This document shows positions 58,929-64,000 of a stretch of DNA of 64,000 nucleotides, piece after piece. Below the pieces are notes generated by a model, which was given only the letters and a program-made list of their open reading frames with translations, was not told the DNA's origin and did not search any database. The number at the start of each line of letters is the position of its first letter. Position 1 is the stretch's first letter. The translations under genes and the position numbers were made by a program. Origin of the DNA: Rubrivivax sp. (GTDB lineage: Bacteria; Pseudomonadota; Gammaproteobacteria; Burkholderiales; Burkholderiaceae_C); NCBI GenBank assembly GCA_019635285.1, contig JAHBZS010000017.1:1-64000 (forward strand), given 5' to 3'.

Positions 58929-60256
58929 GCAAGCTCCTGTTCGGTGATGCGGGCGATGAGCAGCGGCGTCGGCGCCGGCGGCGCGTCGCCCAGCACGATG
59001 CCGCGCTGCAGCGCCGCCACGGCGGCCGCGGCGGCGGCCTCGCTGGCGGCATGCACGGTGGCCAGCGGCTCGCCGGCGGCGAGGTGCTGGCCGATCGAGA
59101 CCACGCCGCTGAAGCCGACACGGGGGTCGACGGCGTCGCTGGCACGGCGGCGTCCGCCGCCGAGTTCGACCACCGCCAGCCCGATCTCGCGCGTCGCCTT
59201 CGACTGCACCCAGCCGGCGCGCGGCGCCGGCGCCGGCCGCTGCACCGGCGCCTGGGGCAGGTGCTGCAGCGGCCGCTCGCAGAAGTCCGCGGGGCCGCCC
59301 AGCGCGGCCACCATGCGGGCGAAGCGCTCGAGCGCCGCGCCGCTGTCCAGCGCGGCGTCCACATTGGCCAGCGCCGCGGCCTCGTCGGCCGCCAGCCCGC
59401 CGATCTGCAGCGCCTCGGCGCACAAAAGGCGCGTCACCTGCTTCAGCCGCGGCGCCTGGTGCTCGCCGCGCAGGAACTCCACCGCCTCCCGTACCTCCAG
59501 CGCGTTGCCGGCGGCATGGCCCAGCACCTGGTTCATGTCGGTGACCAGCGCGCGCGTCTTCAGGCCGGCGCCGTGGGCCACGCGCACGATGGAGCGCGCC
59601 AGGGCCAGCGCCATCTCCGGCGTGTCGGCGAAGGCGCCGTTGCCGCATTTGACGTCCATCACCAGCCCCTGCAGGCCGGCGGCGAGCTTCTTCGACAGGA
59701 TGCTGGCGGTGATCAGCGGGATCGACTCCACCGTGGCGGTGACATCGCGGATGGCATACAGCCGCCGGTCCGCGGGCGCCAGGTCGGCGGTCTGGCCGAT
59801 GACCGCGCAGCCGGCCGCGTGCAGCGCGCGCCGCAAGGTGGGCAAGGTCGGCGCGGTCTGGTAGCCGGGAATCGAATCGAACTTGTCGAGCGTGCCGCCG
59901 GTATGGCCGAGGCCGCGGCCGGAGATCATCGGCACCACCGCGCCACAGGCGGCGAGCATCGGCGCCAGCATCAGGCTGACCTTGTCGCCGACGCCGCCGG
60001 TGGAGTGTTTGTCGAGCAGCGGCCCGCCGAAGCCGTCGCGCGACCAGTCCAGCACCTGGCCCGAGCGTGTCATGGCCTGCGTCAGCGCGACGGTCTCGTC
60101 GCCGCACAGGCCGTTGAGGAACATGGCCATGGCCATCGCCGCCACCTGGCCTTCGCTCCACGCGCCGTCCACCAGGCCGGCGACGAAGGCCTGCACCTGG
60201 GCCTCGGACAGCGCGCCGCCGTCGCGCTTGAGGCGGATGACTTCCTGGGCCAGCAT
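58925..60256 (-). CDS. deoA: thymidine phosphorylase
   Basis: A 443-residue pyrimidine nucleoside phosphorylase. The family signature is SGRGLGHTGGTLDKFDSIPG near residue 112. KHSTGGVGDK (residues 84-93) binds phosphate, and VMDVKCGNGAF follows. It splits thymidine and deoxyuridine to base and deoxyribose-1-phosphate. ATG at 60256 lies 4 nt after the small ORF stop; the ORF itself continues upstream but this start matches homologues (MLAQEVIRLKRDG). Confidence 0.94.
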   Translation of the reverse strand: MLAQEVIRLKRDGGALSEAQVQAFVAGLVDGAWSEGQVAAMAMAMFLNGLCGDETVALTQAMTRSGQVLDWSRDGFGGPLLDKHSTGGVGDKVSLMLAPMLAACGAVVPMISGRGLGHTGGTLDKFDSIPGYQTAPTLPTLRRALHAAGCAVIGQTADLAPADRRLYAIRDVTATVESIPLITASILSKKLAAGLQGLVMDVKCGNGAFADTPEMALALARSIVRVAHGAGLKTRALVTDMNQVLGHAAGNALEVREAVEFLRGEHQAPRLKQVTRLLCAEALQIGGLAADEAAALANVDAALDSGAALERFARMVAALGGPADFCERPLQHLPQAPVQRPAPAPRAGWVQSKATREIGLAVVELGGGRRRASDAVDPRVGFSGVVSIGQHLAAGEPLATVHAASEAAAAAAVAALQRGIVLGDAPPAPTPLLIARITEQELA

Positions 60257-60260
60257 CGGC

Positions 60261-60437
60261 TCAGTATCGCTGCTGCGGCGCCGCGCGATGGGTGTGCCCG
60301 CCGAGCATCGCCCCGATGTCGCCGAGCCGGCCGCCGGCGCCGATGCGCCCGCGTGGCGGCTGCGGCGCCGCCGCACCGGATGCGCTCACGGGTGCGCTCA
60401 GGGGTGCGCTCAGGGGTGCGCTCATTGACGCGCTCAT
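60261..60437 (-). CDS. small ORF in the nucleoside operon, 58 residues, unrecognised
   Basis: A possible small protein whose ATG overlaps the PNP stop (ATGA) and whose stop is 4 nt before deoA. The N-terminal part consists of SAPL-type repeats encoded by the 12-bp tandem repeat at 60381-60428; the rest is Gly/Arg-rich (GRIGAGGRLGDIGAML). I recognise no family. It may be a real peptide, a translational-coupling bridge or just spacer sequence. Confidence 0.35.
   Translation of the reverse strand: MSASMSAPLSAPLSAPVSASGAAAPQPPRGRIGAGGRLGDIGAMLGGHTHRAAPQQRY
60381..60428. repeat. 12-bp tandem repeat, four copies
   Basis: Units TGCGCTCACGGG, TGCGCTCAGGGG, TGCGCTCAGGGG and TGCGCTCATTGA, with a partial fifth CGCGCTCATGCG that includes the PNP stop. 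Read on the minus strand they encode SAP-x repeats. Confidence 0.85.
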
Positions 60438-61246
60438 GCGCCGCGCGCCGTGGCGACGGCCTGCACCACGGCGACGAGCAGTGCGCTCGCCATCTCGCTG
60501 GCGGCTTCGGCCTGGGCCAGCGTGTGGGCATGGCTCAGATGCGTGTCCGACAGTCCGGCGGCCAGGTTGGTGATGAGGCTGCAGGCCAGCACGCGCAGGC
60601 CGAGCCAGCGCGCGAGGATGGTCTCCGGCACCGTGCTCATGCCCACCGCGTCGGCGCCCAGTGTGCGCAGCATGCGGATCTCGGCGGGCGTCTCGAACTG
60701 CGGGCCCAGCACCCAGGCGTAGACGCCTTCGTGCAGGGGCAGGCCCGCGTCGGCTGCGGCGCGCCGCGCCAGCGCGCGCAGCGCCGGGTCGTAGGCATCG
60801 ACCATGTCGACGAAGCGGGCGCTGCCGCTCTCGCCGGTCAAGGGCGTGCGCTGCACCAGGTTCAGGTGGTCGCTCAGCAGCATCAGGCTGCCCGGCGGCA
60901 GCGCCGCATGCAGACTGCCGGCGGCGTTGGTCTGCAGCAGGATCTCGCAGCCCAGGTCGCGCAGCGTGCACAGCGCGACCTTCATGCCGTCGGCCTGACC
61001 GTCCTCGTAGGCATGGCGGCGGCCGCTGAGCACCGCCACCTCGACGCCGGCCAGGCGGCCCAGCCACAGCTCGCCGGCATGGCCGGCGACGCCCGCACCG
61101 GGGAAACCGGGCAGATCGACGTAGGGCAGGCGTACAGCCTCGCTGAGCCGGCGCGTCAGCGCGCCCCAGCCCGAGCCCAGCAGCAGCGCGATGCGCGGCC
61201 GCACGTGCGGCGCCTGCTCGCGGATGCGCGACAGCGCGGTGCTCAA
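60434..61246 (-). CDS. purine nucleoside phosphorylase (trimeric PNP type)
   Basis: A 270-residue type I phosphorylase for inosine/guanosine. GSGWG starts the phosphate site, then VAVLSGRRHAYEDG, the purine-site LQTNAAGSL, and LGPQFETPAEIRMLR followed by ADAVGMSTVPE, the classic PNP signature. The start is probably TTG at 61246 (LSTALSRIREQ), because it overlaps the cdd stop as TTGA in the same manner as the other ATGA couplings of this operon and no suitable ATG exists. Confidence 0.9.
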   Translation of the reverse strand: MSTALSRIREQAPHVRPRIALLLGSGWGALTRRLSEAVRLPYVDLPGFPGAGVAGHAGELWLGRLAGVEVAVLSGRRHAYEDGQADGMKVALCTLRDLGCEILLQTNAAGSLHAALPPGSLMLLSDHLNLVQRTPLTGESGSARFVDMVDAYDPALRALARRAAADAGLPLHEGVYAWVLGPQFETPAEIRMLRTLGADAVGMSTVPETILARWLGLRVLACSLITNLAAGLSDTHLSHAHTLAQAEAASEMASALLVAVVQAVATARGA

Positions 61247-61668
61247 GCCGGCCCCAGGTGCTCGGGGCCGAAGGCGTGCGGCAGCAACTGCGCCAAGGTG
61301 AAGCCCTGGCGGATGCCCTGCGCGTCGGCCACCAGCACCGGCGTGTCGGGCGCGGCGAATTCGCGCAGCTTCTGGCGGCAGCCGCCGCAGGGCGTGAGCA
61401 GCGACGGGCCTTCGCCCACCAGCAGCAGCGCGGCCACGCGCCGCCCGCCCGCCGCGACCATCGCGCTCAGCGCCCCGGCCTCGGCGCACAGCCCTTGCGG
61501 GTAGGCGGCGTTCTCGACATTGCAGCCGGCGTGGACGCGGCCCTGTTCATCGAGGAGCGCAGCGCCGACGGCAAAGTGCGAGTACGGCGCATAGGCGTTG
61601 CGCCGCGCCGCGCGCGCGGCCTGCAACAGCGCCTGCTGCGCGTCCTCGCCGAGGGGCATCTGCGTCAT
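61243..61668 (-). CDS. cdd: cytidine deaminase
   Basis: A 141-residue tetrameric-type deaminase. The zinc site is HAGCNVENAAYPQGLCAEAGAL (first Cys-region, with catalytic Glu) and PCGGCRQKLREF. It converts cytidine and deoxycytidine to uridine forms, feeding deoA. A GATGAT hexamer 6 nt before the ATG may be its -10. It starts the salvage operon cdd-PNP-smORF-deoA-ridA-thioesterase. Confidence 0.94.
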   Translation of the reverse strand: MTQMPLGEDAQQALLQAARAARRNAYAPYSHFAVGAALLDEQGRVHAGCNVENAAYPQGLCAEAGALSAMVAAGGRRVAALLLVGEGPSLLTPCGGCRQKLREFAAPDTPVLVADAQGIRQGFTLAQLLPHAFGPEHLGPA

Positions 61669-61711
61669 GCGCCGATCATCGCCGATGAGGCCGCCTGCGC
61701 GCCGGCCGCGC

Positions 61712-63598
61712 CTACTGATACAGCACCGACGGCAGCCACAGCGTCATGCCCGGCCACAGGTACATGATGACCATGCACAGGATGACGATCAGCATGTACG
61801 GCATCATGCCGGCGAAGATCTGGTTGAGCGTCACGTGCGAGGGCGACACGCCCTTCAGGTAGAAGGCCGACATGGCCACCGGCGGCGACAGGAAGGCGGC
61901 CTGCAGGTTGACGAAGACCAGCACGCCCCACAGCATCGGATCGATCTGGAAATGCTGCAGCAGCGGCAGGAAGATCGGCACGAAGATGACGATGATCTCG
62001 GTCCATTCCAGCGGCCAGCCGAGGATGAAGATGATGGCCTGCGACAGCAGCAAGAACTGGATCGGCGTCAGGTCCATCGACATGACCCAGCGCTCGACCA
62101 GCGCCTGCCCACCCAGCAGCGCGAACACCGCCGAGAACAGCGCCGAGCCGACGAACAGCCAGCACACCATGGCCGTGGTCTTGGCGGTCAGGAACACCGC
62201 TTCCTTGACGCGCTCGAAGTTCAAGGTGCGCGCATGGAAGGCCATCAGGAACGCGCCGGCCGCACCGACCGCGGCCGATTCGGTGGCGGTGGTGATGCCC
62301 AGCAGGATGACCGCCAGCACCACCACGGTCAGCGTGGCCAGCGGCATCACCGACGACACCAGCATCATCAGGATCTCGTACTGCTCGGCGTCGAAGAGCA
62401 GGTAGTACCACAGCAGCAGGGCGGCGAAGACCGCCGCCGCCACCGCGAACCACAGGTAGAACGCCTCGGGCACGGCCGGCGGCTTGATCTCGACGCTGCT
62501 GCCGCCCATCTGCTGCAGGCCGCCGCTGCTGCGTGCCGTGGGAGCGTCCTCCTCGGCGCCGGGCGGCGCCTGCAGGCCGCCGCTGCCGGCCTCGTCGGCC
62601 TCGCCGGCCGCGCCGGGCGGCTCGGCCAGGCCGCCGGGCGCAGCCTGCGCGGGCGCGGCGCCCAGGCGTTCAATCGCCGCCGGCGCCGACTCCTCGACCT
62701 GCTGCGAGTAGATGGTCACGTACCACCACGTGCCGCCGAGCGTGAGGAGCGTGATCCACAGCGGCACCAGCGCGCGCGTCAGGCCCCACAGCAGTTGCAG
62801 CCAGGTCACGCGCACCGCGGCGCCGGCGGCGCGGGTCACGCGGCCCGGGGCCAGCACCGCCATCGCCAGCGCCGGCAGCATGCGCGGCGCATAGGCCTGC
62901 GCCACGGCCGCAGTCCACGGCGAGATCGGCGCACGCTGCTGCTCGATGGGCAGCCGGGGCGCGACCTTCGGGTTGAGCATCGCCCAGCCGATGACGTACA
63001 CCAGGTACAGGAAGGCGAGGAAGAAGCCCGGGAACATGGCCGCGGCATACAGCTTGACCACCGACTGCCCAGCCACCGCGGCATAGACGATGATCATCAC
63101 CGACGGCGGTATCAGGATGCCCAGGGTGCCGCCGGCGGTGATGACGCCGGCCGCGAGCCGGGTGTCGTAGCCGGCGTTGAGCATCGGCCGCATGGCGATG
63201 ACACCCATCAGCACGACGACCGCGCCGACCAGGCCGCTGGCGATGCCCCAGAAGGTGCAGATCACCAGCGTGGTCACCGCCAGCGAGCCCGGCAGCCGGC
63301 GGAACGCCAGCTGCACGCTGTGGAACATGCGGTCGACCAGCGCGCCGCGCTCCATCACGTAGCCCATCAGCACGAACAGCGGGATCGACAGCAGCGTCTC
63401 GTTGGTCATCGCGCCGAAGGCACGCTGCACCATCAGGTCGAAGATGCGGTTGTCGAGCCAGGGCGCCGACGGGTCGTAGAAGGCCACGTAGCCGAACATC
63501 ATGCCCAGGCCCATCAGCGTGAACGCCGTCGGGAAACCCAGCAGGATGGCGACGACGATCAGGCACAGCATCGTCAGGCCGAGCGCGGGCTGGCTCAC
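61712..63598 (-). CDS. TRAP transporter large permease (DctM), extended form
   Basis: A 628-residue membrane protein. The N-terminal half (GFPTAFTLMGLGMMFGYVAF, LLSIPLFVLMGYVMERG, GGTLGILIPPSVMIIVYA) and C-terminal half ([38 protein letters not shown]) form the usual twelve or so helices. A region of about 190 residues (roughly 230-420), including two extra hydrophobic segments and a Gly/Ala/Pro/Glu-rich loop with GGL repeats, is inserted between them. The start is GTG at 63598, overlapping the small permease stop (GTGA). Substrate unknown. Confidence 0.9.
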   Translation of the reverse strand: MSQPALGLTMLCLIVVAILLGFPTAFTLMGLGMMFGYVAFYDPSAPWLDNRIFDLMVQRAFGAMTNETLLSIPLFVLMGYVMERGALVDRMFHSVQLAFRRLPGSLAVTTLVICTFWGIASGLVGAVVVLMGVIAMRPMLNAGYDTRLAAGVITAGGTLGILIPPSVMIIVYAAVAGQSVVKLYAAAMFPGFFLAFLYLVYVIGWAMLNPKVAPRLPIEQQRAPISPWTAAVAQAYAPRMLPALAMAVLAPGRVTRAAGAAVRVTWLQLLWGLTRALVPLWITLLTLGGTWWYVTIYSQQVEESAPAAIERLGAAPAQAAPGGLAEPPGAAGEADEAGSGGLQAPPGAEEDAPTARSSGGLQQMGGSSVEIKPPAVPEAFYLWFAVAAAVFAALLLWYYLLFDAEQYEILMMLVSSVMPLATLTVVVLAVILLGITTATESAAVGAAGAFLMAFHARTLNFERVKEAVFLTAKTTAMVCWLFVGSALFSAVFALLGGQALVERWVMSMDLTPIQFLLLSQAIIFILGWPLEWTEIIVIFVPIFLPLLQHFQIDPMLWGVLVFVNLQAAFLSPPVAMSAFYLKGVSPSHVTLNQIFAGMMPYMLIVILCMVIMYLWPGMTLWLPSVLYQ

Positions 63599-64000
63599 AG
63601 CATCTCCCTCCCGCCGGCGCCGCGCTGGCGCGCGGTCTCGTCGATCTGGTGGGCGCGCGCGATGGCCTCGCGCCGTGCCTCGTCATCGGCGTAGCCGCCA
63701 CCGCCGAGCTGCTGGCCGACGACGTCCATCTCCTGCGCATCCTTCAGCCGCGGCAGCCATGCGCCGGTGCGGATGCATTCGACGCAGCGCAGCATCTCCG
63801 ACAGGCCCTGCAGCAGCACCACCGCCCCGGCCAGCGGGATGACGAACTTGAAGGGATACAGCGGCAGCGGGTCGGCGTTGAAGGTCTGCTCGTGGATGGC
63901 CAGCGAGTCGCCGAAGTAGGTCCAGCCGGCCCAGGTGAGCGCGCCGATGCCCGGCAGGAAGAACAGCACGTACAGCACCAGGTCCAGCCAGGCCTGCGTA
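63595..64000 (-). CDS. TRAP transporter small permease (DctQ), 5' end outside window
   Basis: The C-terminal 134 residues of the small membrane subunit. The visible part begins at the right edge with TQAWLDLVLYVLFFLPGIGA and contains WAGWTYFGDS and YPFKFVIPLAGAVVLLQGLSE helices, followed by a hydrophilic tail. It pairs with the DctM subunit. The start codon and the periplasmic binding-protein gene presumably lie beyond 64000. Confidence 0.87.
   Translation of the reverse strand, partial: TQAWLDLVLYVLFFLPGIGALTWAGWTYFGDSLAIHEQTFNADPLPLYPFKFVIPLAGAVVLLQGLSEMLRCVECIRTGAWLPRLKDAQEMDVVGQQLGGGGYADDEARREAIARAHQIDETARQRGAGGREML

Noticed and set aside
60381-60428. Tandem 12-bp repeats as a CRISPR-like array
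   Set aside because: Units are contiguous with no spacers and no cas genes are nearby.

Overview
The window is 64 kb of very GC-rich chromosomal DNA from a betaproteobacterium, most likely a Burkholderiales member of the Rubrivivax/Leptothrix/Piscinibacter type. The evidence is the gene content and order: DUF3683-DUF971-ubiE, ubiJ-ubiB-fmdB-DUF502-aspS, hisI-hisE-DUF4870-hinT-tatABC, sspA/sspB behind petABC, and slmA near argB. It is almost entirely housekeeping sequence. There is no prophage, no CRISPR array, no transposase gene and no rRNA; one tRNA-Thr is present.

Layout. 0-4.3 kb: ligase-associated exonuclease, a DUF805 protein, then clsB, an endonuclease/exonuclease/phosphatase protein and nudB. 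4.3-10.2 kb: a minus-strand sugar-nucleotide operon (galE, manC, rfbB, rfbA, ugd). 10.2-15.3 kb: ubiJ-ubiB-fmdB-DUF502-aspS on the plus strand. 15.3-18.6 kb: UDP-sugar dehydrogenase, UDP-glucuronate epimerase and an EpsD-like lipoprotein. 18.7-23.9 kb: ubiE, DUF971 and a 1330-residue FAD/Fe-S oxidoreductase. 24-29.1 kb: complete ugpBAECQ glycerol-3-phosphate/phosphodiester uptake operon. 29.1-33.8 kb: argJ, secA, dciA. 33.8-38.2 kb: tRNA-Thr, sspB, sspA, cytochrome bc1 (petC, petB, petA). 38.3-43.5 kb: mscL, DUF1631 protein, pdxA, periplasmic protease. 43.5-49.6 kb: one long minus-strand run, slmA-pdeM-DUF815-mutT-hisI-hisE-DUF4870-hinT-tatA-tatB-tatC, interrupted by a 268-bp MITE-like element. 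49.7-54.1 kb: cupin, HAD phosphatase, DUF2242 lipoprotein, argB, CusF-like protein, MDR reductase. 54.1-58.1 kb: an alkylation-repair island (two 2OG-Fe(II) oxygenase paralogues, ada, ogt, alkB). 58.1-61.7 kb: overlapping nucleoside-salvage operon (cdd, PNP, a small ORF, deoA, ridA, thioesterase). 61.7-64 kb: TRAP transporter permeases running off the right edge.

The most interesting region is the alkylation island. Two promoters carry the same AAT-N6-GCAA Ada box exactly 31 nt upstream of their -10 hexamers, one before ada and one before 2OG-oxygenase/alkB/ogt. Ada itself has lost three of the four zinc-binding cysteines of its sensor domain, and the oxygenase encoded behind ada has lost the HxD iron ligands that its paralogue keeps. 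Other points of note: a MITE inserted at a CTAG that serves as a stop codon; an apparent in-place inversion of ubiJ-aspS with sugar-nucleotide genes at both junctions; many -10 hexamers 6-7 nt before start codons, suggesting leaderless mRNAs; and a dispersed palindromic repeat family.
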